Both the position numbers and the translations under genes were made by a program. Below, one piece after another: positions 52,055 through 60,891 of a stretch of 64,000 nt of DNA (position 1 is the stretch's first letter; each line of letters begins with the position of its first letter). The notes beneath the pieces are model-generated. The model saw nothing but the letters and a program-made list of their open reading frames with translations, made no database searches and was not told where the DNA came from. Origin of the DNA: JADFRG01 sp036986135 (GTDB lineage Bacteria > Chloroflexota > Anaerolineae > Anaerolineales > E44-bin32); assembly GCA_036986135.1 (NCBI GenBank), contig BTQZ01000001.1:243290-307289 (forward strand). The letters are read 5' to 3'.

Positions 52055-52356
52055 TTGCCAGTCCTGTACTTGCCTACCGTCTCCTCGATGCTTGTTCCAT
52101 CCGCCCGATCGCTGATCTTGATTATGGTCACGACCTGGTCTGCACCGGCTTCCAAGCATGTCAGGTGGGCGCTCTTTGCGATTCCCAGAAGCTCGTCTAT
52201 TTGCCCCTCCATTACGGTTTCCATCGGCCCGACTTCATATTGCACGCCGCTCTGGGCGATCACCTGAATGGCCCGATCAACGACCGGATAGACATCCTCC
52301 ACCAGCGGCAGCACCTGCACGGCCACAGTCACCTTTCTACTTGGATCGAGCGCCAT
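52051..52356 (-). CDS. Thiamine-binding protein, MTH1187/YkoF-like (DUF77)
   Basis: A 101-residue ferredoxin-like-fold protein of PF01910 (MTH1187/YkoF type). The landmarks are VAVQVLPLVED near the start, GVQYEVGPMETVMEG in the middle (ligand pocket) and VVTIIKISDRADG before the C-terminus. Members bind thiamine or the HMP moiety. The ATG at 52356 is preceded by GAGGAG at 7-8 nt; the eight codons upstream are not conserved. It lies 27 bp after thiN and overlaps thiX, giving a cytoplasmic thiamine-handling protein in a salvage operon. Confidence 0.88.
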   Translation of the reverse strand: MALDPSRKVTVAVQVLPLVEDVYPVVDRAIQVIAQSGVQYEVGPMETVMEGQIDELLGIAKSAHLTCLEAGADQVVTIIKISDRADGTSIEETVGKYRTGK

Positions 52357-52383
52357 AAGTCTTCTCCTCTGCTCCCCCATATC

Positions 52384-53028
52384 TCAGGCGACGCCGGGCA
52401 CATGCACAGCCAGCAGCGCGCCTGCCTGAAGCTCGACCCGCGGATTCGGCCCGGCAACCACATTGCTGATGCCTCTAGCCGGTCCGGACTTCAGCGTCTC
52501 ATCCTCCAGGACATACTCAAGATCCTGCGAGGAAACACCCACCGCATCTCCGCCCAGAGCAATAAGGCTCGCTATCTCGCCGGGCTCGCCCCGGAGCGTG
52601 CCGCCCGGGGGACGAATTAGCCAGGCCGTCTGGTCTCCATGCCATAGCTCAACCTGGGCCTCGCTAAGCTCCGGAAGCGCGAGCAGGAGAACGTTGGCGA
52701 ATGTCATGTCCAGGCGGCCGCCCATCGCGCCCAACACCGTGATCTTTTCGGCATCGCGAGCCAGAGCGGTCAGGAGCGCCAGCTCGAGATCGGTCCGATC
52801 TTTGTTAGGCAGATGGACAATAAACTCCGTACCGCCGGCTTCTAGAGCCCGTCGGCTGCCATCATCCAGCGAATCGACATCACCAATTACGATGTCCGGG
52901 ATCACGCCTAGGCGCAAGCAGTGTAGTGCCCCACCGTTCGCGGCGAGCATGAGGTCAGCAGTCTCTGTCGCCTCGCGGGCGCGTTCAACGTTCTCAATCA
53001 CCCCGTTGGCGAATATCGCGACTCTCAA
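52384..53028 (-). CDS. thiN: Thiamine diphosphokinase
   Basis: A 214-residue enzyme transferring diphosphate from ATP to thiamine to make TPP. Motifs are LMLAANGGALHCLRLGVIPD, IGDVDSLDDGS, NKDRTDLELALLTAL and LGAMGGRLDMTFANVLLL, all characteristic of TPK. The start is TTG at 53028, reading MRVAIFANG. Its Shine-Dalgarno GGAGGGG (53043-53037) is the 3' arm of the terminator hairpin of the upstream TPP riboswitch, so both transcription and translation of thiN should be switched off by TPP. It is the first gene of the thi operon. Confidence 0.95.
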   Translation of the reverse strand: MRVAIFANGVIENVERAREATETADLMLAANGGALHCLRLGVIPDIVIGDVDSLDDGSRRALEAGGTEFIVHLPNKDRTDLELALLTALARDAEKITVLGAMGGRLDMTFANVLLLALPELSEAQVELWHGDQTAWLIRPPGGTLRGEPGEIASLIALGGDAVGVSSQDLEYVLEDETLKSGPARGISNVVAGPNPRVELQAGALLAVHVPGVA

Positions 53029-53030
53029 AT

Positions 53031-53054
53031 AAAAAACCCCTCCTGGCGGAGGGG
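53031..53054 (-). terminator. Riboswitch-controlled terminator that also covers the thiN ribosome site
   Basis: Stem CCCCTCC pairing with GGAGGGG (53054-53048 and 53043-53037 on the minus strand, 4-nt loop) followed by six U residues (53036-53031). It lies directly between the TPP aptamer and the thiN TTG. Confidence 0.85.
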
Positions 53055-53080
53055 CGGGTTTCCAAATGGTTCGATCGACA

Positions 53081-53159
53081 ATCCCTCCGCCGGTATTACC
53101 CGGATCAGGTTCTCGGGTCGAGGGTGTGTTGGCCCTCCTCTCAGCCCGTAGGCTCCCCG
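53081..53159 (-). ncRNA. TPP riboswitch aptamer (thi box)
   Basis: On the minus strand the conserved thi-box elements occur in order: GGGGAGCC near the start, GGCTGAGAGGA, a P3 arm, ACCCGAGAACCTGATCCGGG and TAATACCGGCGGAGGGA. These are the pyrimidine- and pyrophosphate-sensing helices of the class. It lies between the thi promoter and the terminator hairpin in front of thiN, so TPP binding should favour termination. Confidence 0.95.
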
Positions 53160-53177
53160 TTGTATTTTGCTGCTTGG

Positions 53178-53206
53178 ATTCTATCGCCCAGGATAGCTCG
53201 GGTCAA
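53178..53206 (-). promoter_or_regulatory. Promoter of the thi operon
   Basis: Minus-strand TTGACC (53206-53201) and TAGAAT (53183-53178) with a 17-bp spacer, placing the transcription start a few bases before the TPP aptamer. The preceding hyuB stop is only 11 bp away, so read-through from the hyu genes is possible in addition. Confidence 0.7.
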
Positions 53207-53216
53207 GCAACTATCG

Positions 53217-54977
53217 TCAACTCTCTATCTTTGCACCGTCCCGGACGTCATCGCTGCGCCTTTTTCTTTGCCCGCTGAATCCTGATAGCTCTAATGTTTC
53301 CGACTGCAGTGTTACTCCGTAAAATTCTTCTGCTTGCTGCAGCGTCACTAGGCCGTTTCTGACATCTTCTTGCACTCGATCGACAGGGCGATCATGCGGG
53401 TCACCATAACCTCCGCCACTACCAGTAATCAACCGTGCAAGATCTCCTTTTCGAAGAGGGTGCCGGGCAAGCTTTCCGCGCCAGACCGAGGGCTTGTCTG
53501 ATCCCTGAGGGTAAACGGCCGCTGCGTTGATGGAGCCATCTTGGCCGCCTCCTGCGCCCCACGGAGCGAATCGGTGACGTCCGAATGTGGTTGTTAGAGC
53601 GGCCTCCTCACAAAGAATACGATAGTCGCGAACCAGGCCTCTGCCACCGCGATACTCCCCCGCGCCATGTGGTGAAATATCAAAGGCGTATTGCTCCACC
53701 AGGATCGGGTACCGTGCCTCGCACACCTCCACTGGGATGTTGTAGGTCTCGCCGTCGCCTTGGGCCACGAGGCCGCTTTCCCCATCTCTGTCCACGCCCG
53801 CTCCCCATCCGCCGGCCTGCGGCTCGACGAGCACAAATAAATCGCCGTCTGCATCTTTGCCCGCCAGGCTTGTGCCGCAGATGCTCAAGAAGTGTCCGAC
53901 GGTCAACCGATCCTGGGCAATTGGAAAGAGGGCGCGCCACAACAGATCCACCGCGGCAGCTCCTGCTTCCCAGTAGGTAGAAACTGGAGCCGGGCGCTTG
54001 GCGCGAAAGATCGTTCCCTCGGGGCAGATGACCTTTACCGGTCGAAAGCTGCCTTCGCTGTTCGGATGACGGGGAGAGGTGACCGCCTTGAAAACCACGC
54101 GGCAAGAGGACTGAAGCCTGGCCCACGTACCGTTAATCGGGCCTGCGACTTGAGGAGACGAACCGGTGAAGTCCGCGATGAAGTTCTCATCGTCGATCGT
54201 AACCTTTACCTGAATTGGGATCGGATCCTCGCTCAATCCGTCGTCATCCATCCAATCGGAGGCCTCATAGGTGCCATTCGGCAATGCCGAGAGTCCATCG
54301 CGGGCCACGATTTCACCTTGATCTAGCATCTCTTGTATGCTCTGGCGCAAAGCCGTCAAGCCGTGTCGCTCACATATCTCGTGGACGCGAGCCTCACCGG
54401 CACGTATGGCGGCTACGCCGGCATACAGATCCGATAGGGTCATCTCTGGCAGACGGACGTTGGCAGAGATGATGTCGATCAGACTACCGACCGCCTCCCC
54501 GGCCTCATACAGCTTCACAGCCGGCAGTTGCAGCCCTTCTTGATAGATCTCGGTCGCATCGGTCGTCCAGCTGCCAGCCGCCATCCCGCCTACCTCAGTC
54601 CAGTGCGCTTTGTTGGCTGCGAAGGCCACGAGCTCGCCCTCCCAAAAGATCGGCCCGATCAAACACACGTCGGACAGGTGTGTCCCGCCTCCCGTGTATG
54701 GATCGTTTGTTGCGTAGACATCGCCTGGCCGCATCTCGGCCGGTTCATACTTGTCCAGAATGGACTGAACCGCGAAAGGCAAGACGCCGGTGAAACCCGG
54801 CACGCCCTGCGCCTCAGCAAGGAGTTCGCTTTCGGTGCTTATTAGGGCACAGGAATAGTCCAGCACCTCGTAAATGATAGGGCTCTTGCTGGCCTTCCCC
54901 AGGCGTACGAACATCTCGTCGGCCGCAGACCGCAGGTGTTCTTGAATGATAGTCAGCGTGAAGGGATCAATGGTCAT
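53217..54977 (-). CDS. hyuB: Hydantoinase B / oxoprolinase family protein (HyuB 1)
   Basis: A 586-residue HyuB (hydantoinase_B, PF02538). Family motifs are the N-terminal PFTLTIIQEHLRSAADEM, ATNDPYTGGGTHLSDV, AFAANKAHWTEVGGMAAGSW and RPAPVSTYWEAGAAAVDLLW in the middle, and GSGGGYGDPHDRP near the end. It is normally the partner subunit of HyuA in ATP-dependent opening of hydantoins, 5-oxoproline or related cyclic amides, or of acetone/acetophenone carboxylases. It starts 6 bp after the previous hyuB. The C-terminus has a basic extension (QRKRRSDDVRDG). Confidence 0.9.
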   Translation of the reverse strand: MTIDPFTLTIIQEHLRSAADEMFVRLGKASKSPIIYEVLDYSCALISTESELLAEAQGVPGFTGVLPFAVQSILDKYEPAEMRPGDVYATNDPYTGGGTHLSDVCLIGPIFWEGELVAFAANKAHWTEVGGMAAGSWTTDATEIYQEGLQLPAVKLYEAGEAVGSLIDIISANVRLPEMTLSDLYAGVAAIRAGEARVHEICERHGLTALRQSIQEMLDQGEIVARDGLSALPNGTYEASDWMDDDGLSEDPIPIQVKVTIDDENFIADFTGSSPQVAGPINGTWARLQSSCRVVFKAVTSPRHPNSEGSFRPVKVICPEGTIFRAKRPAPVSTYWEAGAAAVDLLWRALFPIAQDRLTVGHFLSICGTSLAGKDADGDLFVLVEPQAGGWGAGVDRDGESGLVAQGDGETYNIPVEVCEARYPILVEQYAFDISPHGAGEYRGGRGLVRDYRILCEEAALTTTFGRHRFAPWGAGGGQDGSINAAAVYPQGSDKPSVWRGKLARHPLRKGDLARLITGSGGGYGDPHDRPVDRVQEDVRNGLVTLQQAEEFYGVTLQSETLELSGFSGQRKRRSDDVRDGAKIES

Positions 54978-54983
54978 GTTGGG

Positions 54984-56681
54984 CTATCCGACAACTGAAT
55001 CGGGCTCGACGATGACGCCATAGATTTCTGTGGCTTCATCGCGGGTCAAGTATTCGTTGCGAACGTCGGATTCGACAAGGGACGGATCGCGTTCCGAGGG
55101 ATCTCCGTAACCTCCACCAACCCCAGTGATGAGCCGCGCCACGTCACCCTGATGAAGCGTGTACCGTGCCAACTTTCCCCGGCGCAGGCTTGGGTGCCTA
55201 TCGCCGGCGACGATGATCTCAACTGCGTTTGGGGAGCCGTCTCCCCCGCCGTCAGCCCCCCAAGGGGGAAACTTGAAGCGGCCGAAGGTGGTTGTCAGGT
55301 CTGCCTGGTCGCACAGGATCCTGTAATCGCGCACCAGTCCAAAACCGCCACGAAAGCGGCCGATCCCGGCTGGCTTGGCAATGTTGAATGCAAATTGATC
55401 CACTAGAAAGGGATAGCGCGTTTCGCAGACTTCTACCGGCATGATGTAGGTCTCGCCATCTCCGGCGGGTACCATCCCGCTCTGGCCGTCGCGATTGACG
55501 GTCGCGCCCCAACCCCCGGCCTGCGGCTCCACTAACACAAATTGGCCTCGGTCCCCATCTACTCCGCTCAGGATCGTGCCGCATACGCTCAGGTGGTGGC
55601 CAACCGGTAGGAGTCCTGAAGCAATTGGAAATAGCGCTTTCCAGATAAGATCACTGGCGTAGGCTCCAGTCTCCCAGTAGGTCGAAACCGGCGCAGGACG
55701 TTGCGCAGTGAAGATGGTGCCTTCGGGACAGACGACTTCCAGTGGGCGAAAGTACCCATCGTTGTTGGGGAAGTGCGGGTCGGTTGCCTCTTTGAAAACC
55801 TCGCGGCAGGAGACTTCGAGCCCGGTCCAGGTGGAGTTGATCGGGCCGACGGCCTGAGGCGCCGAGCCGGTGAAGTCAGCCACAAACCGGTCAGACGAGA
55901 TGGTTATCTTGACTTGGACCAGCAGCGGCTCATCCGTCAATCCGTCATCATCGATCCACATTTCCGAGGAGTATTTGCCCGGCGGAAACTCCGCCAGCCG
56001 TTCCCTGGCCACACCTTCGGCGCGATCGAGCATGATCTCCATCGTCTCCTGCAAGGCCTCCACACCATACCTCTCGCAGATGCCCAAGACCCCCCGCTCA
56101 CCGGCACGAAGAGAGGCCAGCCCGGCGTAGAAGTCGCCAAGGGTCATATCTGGCAAGCGAACGTTGGCTCTTATTAGATCGATGATAGTGGCGACAGGCT
56201 CGCCGGCTTCCACGACTTGAATGGCCGGTAGCTGCAGGCCTTCCTGGTAAATCTCAGTGGAATCTGTGGTCCAGCTGCCGGCCGCCATACCTCCGACCTC
56301 CGTCCAGTGGGCCTTATTGGCGGCGAAAGCAACGAGCTCCTGGTCGCAAAGGATCGGCGATATCAAGACGACGTCGGAAAGGTGAGTCCCACCGCCACGG
56401 TAGGGATCATTTGTGGCAAAAATGTCGCCGGGGCGCATGGTCCCGGCGTCAAACTTGATGAGTATCTCCTGGGCGGCGAAGCTCAAGCAACCGATAAAGC
56501 CAGGTACCCCGGCGGCCTCGGCGATGAGCTCGCCCCGCGGGGTGACGAGCCCACAGGCCATGTCCAAGACTTCATAGATGATAGGGCTTTGGGCGGTCCG
56601 ACCAAGGGTGACGAACATTTCCTCGGAAGTGGCGCGCAGCATCTCGCCGATGATCTCGACGGTGAAAGGGTCTGTCCTCAC
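54984..56681 (-). CDS. hyuB: Hydantoinase B / oxoprolinase family protein (HyuB 2)
   Basis: A 565-residue HyuB, closely related to its downstream neighbour: the same ATNDPYRGGGTHLSDV, AFAANKAHWTEVGGMAAGSW and GVGGGYGDPSERDP blocks. The start GTG at 56681 overlaps the stop of the racemase gene (GTGA), and its end is 6 bp before the next hyuB, so the three genes are made together. With two consecutive HyuB genes and only one HyuA in the island, these may form a heteromeric enzyme or use alternative HyuA partners. Confidence 0.9.
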   Translation of the reverse strand: MRTDPFTVEIIGEMLRATSEEMFVTLGRTAQSPIIYEVLDMACGLVTPRGELIAEAAGVPGFIGCLSFAAQEILIKFDAGTMRPGDIFATNDPYRGGGTHLSDVVLISPILCDQELVAFAANKAHWTEVGGMAAGSWTTDSTEIYQEGLQLPAIQVVEAGEPVATIIDLIRANVRLPDMTLGDFYAGLASLRAGERGVLGICERYGVEALQETMEIMLDRAEGVARERLAEFPPGKYSSEMWIDDDGLTDEPLLVQVKITISSDRFVADFTGSAPQAVGPINSTWTGLEVSCREVFKEATDPHFPNNDGYFRPLEVVCPEGTIFTAQRPAPVSTYWETGAYASDLIWKALFPIASGLLPVGHHLSVCGTILSGVDGDRGQFVLVEPQAGGWGATVNRDGQSGMVPAGDGETYIMPVEVCETRYPFLVDQFAFNIAKPAGIGRFRGGFGLVRDYRILCDQADLTTTFGRFKFPPWGADGGGDGSPNAVEIIVAGDRHPSLRRGKLARYTLHQGDVARLITGVGGGYGDPSERDPSLVESDVRNEYLTRDEATEIYGVIVEPDSVVG

Positions 56682-57466
56682 GCAGTGACTTTCTCTCCGG
56701 AAAGCCGCGTTCCCGCAGGAGCAGGATCATCGAACAGCCCCCAGGCTTCCAGTTCCTCCCTCGGCGGGGCCTCGCTGCCCCACTTGCGGCTCGGGTGCCA
56801 ACCGTAGCTGGCGGCGAGCTCGGCCAGAAACTCGGCATACTTGAACGGCGCTGTAACCGCGTCGATGACCGGGACGCCCAGCTCACTCTGCATCTGCCGA
56901 TTGAAGCCGTACTCGGCCGTGCAGCCGAGGATGAGAACCTCTGCGCCGTCCCGCTCGACTGCCCTTCGACCTGCTGTGAGCAGTCGATCGCATGTTAAGT
57001 CATGGTCGGTCTGGAAATCATGAACGCCCAGTCCCATCGGAAGCATCGAGACCATGGCACGCTCATGTCCGTACAAATGAACGTTCTCCCTCATTTTGGG
57101 AATCCACTTGCGCCGGCCAACGAGCACCGAGAACGTGTTCCCGAGATTGCTGGCGATGGCGGTGGCGGACTGGCACGGGGCGGTAACGATGGCTTGTCCT
57201 GAAACCTCGCGTGCCTCGCGCAAACCCACATCGTAGAAGCAGCCGATGACAACCGCGTTGTACTCCTTGCCAGCACCGTAAGCGATGCGGGTGATATCGC
57301 CAACGACCAGTCCCTCGTAGGCGTGATACTCCAGGTGCTTTGGCCGATCTTCCGGGAGGGCCACCACGTCCACTATGGTTTCAGCGCGCTTGGCCGAATT
57401 CAGGATCTCAAGCATGTCCCCGCTGAACATGTCGGTCCCGATCGGATCGATCCACAGAATGCGCAT
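56678..57466 (-). CDS. Asp/Glu/hydantoin racemase-like protein (HyuE type)
   Basis: A 262-residue protein of the Asp/Glu/hydantoin racemase superfamily. The paired catalytic cysteines are visible as Cys76 (VVIGCFYDVGL) and Cys182 (LILGCTAEYG), and the start MRILWIDPIGTDMF is typical. Hydantoin racemases allow both enantiomers to enter hydrolysis, which fits the neighbouring hyu genes. ATG at 57466 is preferred to the GTG at 57475 because GAAGGAG ends 8 nt before it. The C-terminal 40 residues (WGSEAPPREELEAWGLF) are an extension beyond the usual fold. Confidence 0.87.
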   Translation of the reverse strand: MRILWIDPIGTDMFSGDMLEILNSAKRAETIVDVVALPEDRPKHLEYHAYEGLVVGDITRIAYGAGKEYNAVVIGCFYDVGLREAREVSGQAIVTAPCQSATAIASNLGNTFSVLVGRRKWIPKMRENVHLYGHERAMVSMLPMGLGVHDFQTDHDLTCDRLLTAGRRAVERDGAEVLILGCTAEYGFNRQMQSELGVPVIDAVTAPFKYAEFLAELAASYGWHPSRKWGSEAPPREELEAWGLFDDPAPAGTRLSGEKVTA

Positions 57467-57560
57467 CTCACTCACTCCTTCGGCGAAAGTCGGCCCTGCC
57501 TCGCGGGAACTAAAGGACGGACCTTGCTTTGGCCACTATGGTGGAAACCTTCTATTGCGC

Positions 57561-57707
57561 TCAAGCACGGACCAGCTCGTCGACTTCCAGCGTGTCGGAC
57601 CTGAGGACCACACCGTAGTCTTCTGCCGCCTGTTTCAGCGTAACGTATCCATTCTTCACGCCTTCCTGGACCTTCTCGACGACACGCTGGAACGCGTCCC
57701 CTGCCAT
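57561..57707 (-). CDS. 48-residue ORF equal to the HyuB C-terminal tail
   Basis: A short reading frame that matches only the last ~45 residues of HyuB proteins: EKVQEGVKNGYVTLKQAAED then YGVVLRSDTLEVDEL. The closest match is the end of the partial hyuB at 62882 (VDKVQDDVKNGYVTLHQAEE). The ATG at 57707 is 5 nt after the dipeptidase stop, and the frame is intact with a normal stop. It is either the relic of a fourth complete hyuB deleted here, or a small helical protein that can dock on HyuB. About 85 bp without features separates it from the racemase gene. Confidence 0.6.
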   Translation of the reverse strand: MAGDAFQRVVEKVQEGVKNGYVTLKQAAEDYGVVLRSDTLEVDELVRA

Positions 57708-57712
57708 GAGGG

Positions 57713-58753
57713 TCATCCACCCCATGCTTCTCGAAAGAGGCGCATGAAGTTGGCTCCAAGGACTTTCTCAATCTCGTCTTTCGAAAGGCCACGCGACAGC
57801 AGTTTGGCCGTGAAATTCGGTAGTTTCTCGATCCCGTCGCAGTCAGGAATCCATCGGTCCAGAATAGCCGGGTCGTAATTCGTGTCTTCGAAAGCCTTCT
57901 TAGCCAGATCACGCAACGAATCTTCGAGGAAGTCCGGCCCAATCCCAACATGTTCGATGCCAGTCGTTTCGGCGATGTGTGACAGATGATCGACCAACCT
58001 GTCCAGCGAAGGATCAACGTCATCCACGAAGTCGGCATAGAAGTTCAAGCCCACAACGCCTCCGCTCTCGGCTATTGCTCGCAGTTGGTCATCCGCCAAG
58101 TTGCGCGGATGATCAAAGACCGCGCGGGCGTTGCTGTGCGATGCAATGAATGGTCCTTGACTGAGCCTGGCCACGTCCCAGAAACCCGGGTCTGCCAAAT
58201 GGCTGACATCACAAATCACATGATGCTCGTAAACCTCGTTGAGCGCGATCTTGCCTGCTTCGGACAACCCGCCTGAACTTTCGGCTCCGTATGTGCCATC
58301 CGCGAATTCATTACGGCGGTTCCATGTGAAAGAGACCATGCGCACTCCCAGGTGGTACATGGCTCGCAGCATAGCCGGATCGCCACAGAGACCGTCGCAA
58401 CCCTCTAGAGCCAACACGCCTGCGATCTTGCCGTCCGCGAGCGCGTCGTCGATCTCGCGCATGCTGGTCGCCAAGCGCATCCCATCGCTATCATCCTCCA
58501 GGTCGCTCAAGATGGCTTCTGCCGCTTCGATGACCTTACGCAGACCGAGCTCCGGCAGGAATCGATCCTCGACAAAGAGCGGCAATACCTGCACGTTCAC
58601 GCCACCCGCGCGCAGACGATCGCCCCAGTGTCCTGACAAAACACCTTTTTGCCCGAGTTTGCGGCGGTGCACGACGTCAATGGCGATGTCGTGATGGGTA
58701 TCGACGATCACCAGCTCTTGGTTTAGCGATTGGGCTAATTCAGTGTTACTCAA
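57713..58753 (-). CDS. Membrane-dipeptidase-like (renal dipeptidase, M19) peptidase
   Basis: A 346-residue zinc enzyme of peptidase family M19. Metal-ligand motifs in order are DTHHD (about 18-22), ALEGCDGLCGD with the bridging Glu, CDVSHLADPGFWDV and IASHSNARAVFDHPRNL, followed by HVGIGPDFLED. Members cleave dipeptides, including ones with a D-residue, and some act on N-acyl-D-amino acids or lactams. Start TTG at 58753. It lies 65 bp after hyuA in the same orientation, consistent with processing of the amino acid or dipeptide products. Confidence 0.9.
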   Translation of the reverse strand: MSNTELAQSLNQELVIVDTHHDIAIDVVHRRKLGQKGVLSGHWGDRLRAGGVNVQVLPLFVEDRFLPELGLRKVIEAAEAILSDLEDDSDGMRLATSMREIDDALADGKIAGVLALEGCDGLCGDPAMLRAMYHLGVRMVSFTWNRRNEFADGTYGAESSGGLSEAGKIALNEVYEHHVICDVSHLADPGFWDVARLSQGPFIASHSNARAVFDHPRNLADDQLRAIAESGGVVGLNFYADFVDDVDPSLDRLVDHLSHIAETTGIEHVGIGPDFLEDSLRDLAKKAFEDTNYDPAILDRWIPDCDGIEKLPNFTAKLLSRGLSKDEIEKVLGANFMRLFREAWGG

Positions 58754-58818
58754 TTTATTGCGCCACTAGGCAAATGGCCAAACCGCCTCACGGCTGACAG
58801 CATAGGCTTCGATAGGCG

Positions 58819-60855
58819 TCATAAGGGCAATTGAACGACGAGCTCGCCGTATTCGCCGACCGTCATGATATCGCCCCCATGGATTACTGTAGTAGAACTC
58901 GGCTCTTCGACGATGGCAGGCCCCTCAATGCGGTCGCCACCCAACAGCCGGCCTCTATCGTAGACGGAGTAGCTTAGATGCTCCCCGGAGTCATACTGAT
59001 ATACGGGCCGACTACCCTTGCGGGCACCCTTCACGTCGCCGGATCCGTTCCCGATCTTGGGCAAGTCAGGGCGAGGCAGCAATCCCAGCCCACGCAATCG
59101 CAGGGTCACGATTTCAACCGGATCTTCGAGCATGCTGTGACCGTATTGCCTTTCGTGCGCCGTGTTGAAATCCTCCACAATTCCTGACACCTGGCCTGAT
59201 TCGAGCTTGTGCCCGGGCATAGGAATGTTAACGGTGTGCTCTTGTCCCTGATAACGCAGTTCGGCTGAGGGGAGAAAGGTGCGATGTTTCTTGTCAAATC
59301 CATCTTCAGCCAGGGCTTGCTCACAACTTGACATGAGGCCAGCGTAAATCTCGTTCACTGTCTTAATATCCACATCTTCCAAGCCCACTACATGCGTCTG
59401 GGCGAAGTCATGCACGATGTCTACCATCAGCATACCCAGCGCAGAGAAGTTTGCAGGCCCTGGCGGCACGATGACGCGTGGGATGCCGAGCTCACGGGCT
59501 ACGCTGGCCCCGACGAAGGCCCCGCCGCCGCCGAAGGCAAGAATGGAGAATTCTTTGGGGTGATAGCCGCGCTCGATTGAGATCACCCTCACTGCGCCCG
59601 CGATTTTCGCTTCACTTATCCGCACGATGCCTGATGCGGCTTCATGCAGGGACATATTGATTCTCTTGGCAAGCTTGCCAATTGACTGCTCAGCCAGCGT
59701 CGCATCGATCTTGATCTCTCCACCCAGGAAATTGTCCGGGTCGAGATATCCAATCGTTAGGGCGGCATCTGTGAACGTGGCATCCTCTCCACCTTTGTTG
59801 TAGCAAGCTGGCCCAGGCACGGCTCCAGCGCTCTCGGGGCCGACCTGAAGGTGCCCTCCCTCGCTTATCCATGCGATGCTTCCTCCACCAGCGCCAATGG
59901 TGTGGATATCAATGGTGGGGATGGAGATCGGTAAGGTCTGAAAGTATTGCTCGTTCTCGACCGTCACCTGCCCGTCCGTGACCAAGGAGGCGTCGAGGCT
60001 AGTCCCGCCCATGTCGAGCGTGATTAGATTCTCATGGCCAATGAGTTTGCTCAGATGCGCCCCACCAATTACCCCGCCGGCAGGACCGGAAAGCACCAGG
60101 TGCACGGGCTGCGCCTTGGCCGTCTCGAGTGTCATCGCCCCGCCGCCCGAGCGTGTCATCAGGAAACGTCCAGCAAACCCTTCACTGCGCAACTCCCTAT
60201 CCAGCTTCTCGAGATAGGATCGTGTAATCGGTTTGACGTAAGCATCGATGACGGTCGTGCTCGTGCGCTCATACTCCCGGTACTCCCGGCTCAGATTGTG
60301 AGAAAGCGTGACTGAGACTCCCGGGCATTCCTGGCTCAAGACTTCCGCCATCGCAAGTTCATGGTTCGGATTGGCGTAGCTGTGCAGAAAACACACAGCC
60401 ACGGACTCGATATCTTGTTCCCGTAGACGGCGCGCCACCTCGGAAGCGCTGGCCTTATCGAACGGCGTAAGGACGTTGCCTTGATAATCCATCCGTTCAT
60501 TGACTTCAAAAGCCAAATAACGTGGCACTAACGACACGGGTTTGCGATACTTGAAATCGTACATGGGTTCGCGGGAGGTTCTAGCGAGAAGATAAACGTC
60601 TCGGAAACCTTTCGTGGTTACGATAGCTACTCGAGCACCGGTGCGGGTCAGCAGCGCGTTGATGCCCAATGTCGTTCCGTGCACGAAATAGTCGATCTTA
60701 TCGATCTCAGCATCGGCCTTGGCAAAGGCTGCAAGCACACCGTCGGCCGGATTTTCAGGCGTGGTTTCGACCTTCTCGAGTCGCAAGCTGCCTGTTTCTT
60801 CGTCAAGGAGGATCACGTCCGTGAAGGTCCCACCGATATCAACGGAAATACGCAT
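58819..60855 (-). CDS. hyuA: Hydantoinase A / oxoprolinase family protein (HyuA)
   Basis: A 678-residue ATP-dependent subunit of hydantoinase/oxoprolinase-type enzymes (actin-like ATPase fold). N-terminal ISVDIGGTFTDVILLDEETG binds phosphate; TTLGINALLTRTGARVAIVTTKGFRDV, SGPAGGVIGGAHL, TLDMGGTSLDASLV and AFGGGGAFVGASVA are further family motifs. ATG at 60855 is preferred over 60858 because GGAGGT lies 5 nt before it. It is the only HyuA gene in the window, 36 bp after hyuB 3, and so probably pairs with that one. Confidence 0.93.
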   Translation of the reverse strand: MRISVDIGGTFTDVILLDEETGSLRLEKVETTPENPADGVLAAFAKADAEIDKIDYFVHGTTLGINALLTRTGARVAIVTTKGFRDVYLLARTSREPMYDFKYRKPVSLVPRYLAFEVNERMDYQGNVLTPFDKASASEVARRLREQDIESVAVCFLHSYANPNHELAMAEVLSQECPGVSVTLSHNLSREYREYERTSTTVIDAYVKPITRSYLEKLDRELRSEGFAGRFLMTRSGGGAMTLETAKAQPVHLVLSGPAGGVIGGAHLSKLIGHENLITLDMGGTSLDASLVTDGQVTVENEQYFQTLPISIPTIDIHTIGAGGGSIAWISEGGHLQVGPESAGAVPGPACYNKGGEDATFTDAALTIGYLDPDNFLGGEIKIDATLAEQSIGKLAKRINMSLHEAASGIVRISEAKIAGAVRVISIERGYHPKEFSILAFGGGGAFVGASVARELGIPRVIVPPGPANFSALGMLMVDIVHDFAQTHVVGLEDVDIKTVNEIYAGLMSSCEQALAEDGFDKKHRTFLPSAELRYQGQEHTVNIPMPGHKLESGQVSGIVEDFNTAHERQYGHSMLEDPVEIVTLRLRGLGLLPRPDLPKIGNGSGDVKGARKGSRPVYQYDSGEHLSYSVYDRGRLLGGDRIEGPAIVEEPSSTTVIHGGDIMTVGEYGELVVQLPL

Positions 60856-60891
60856 CATCTACCTCCCATGGATTGGCTGAGCTGGGGCGAT

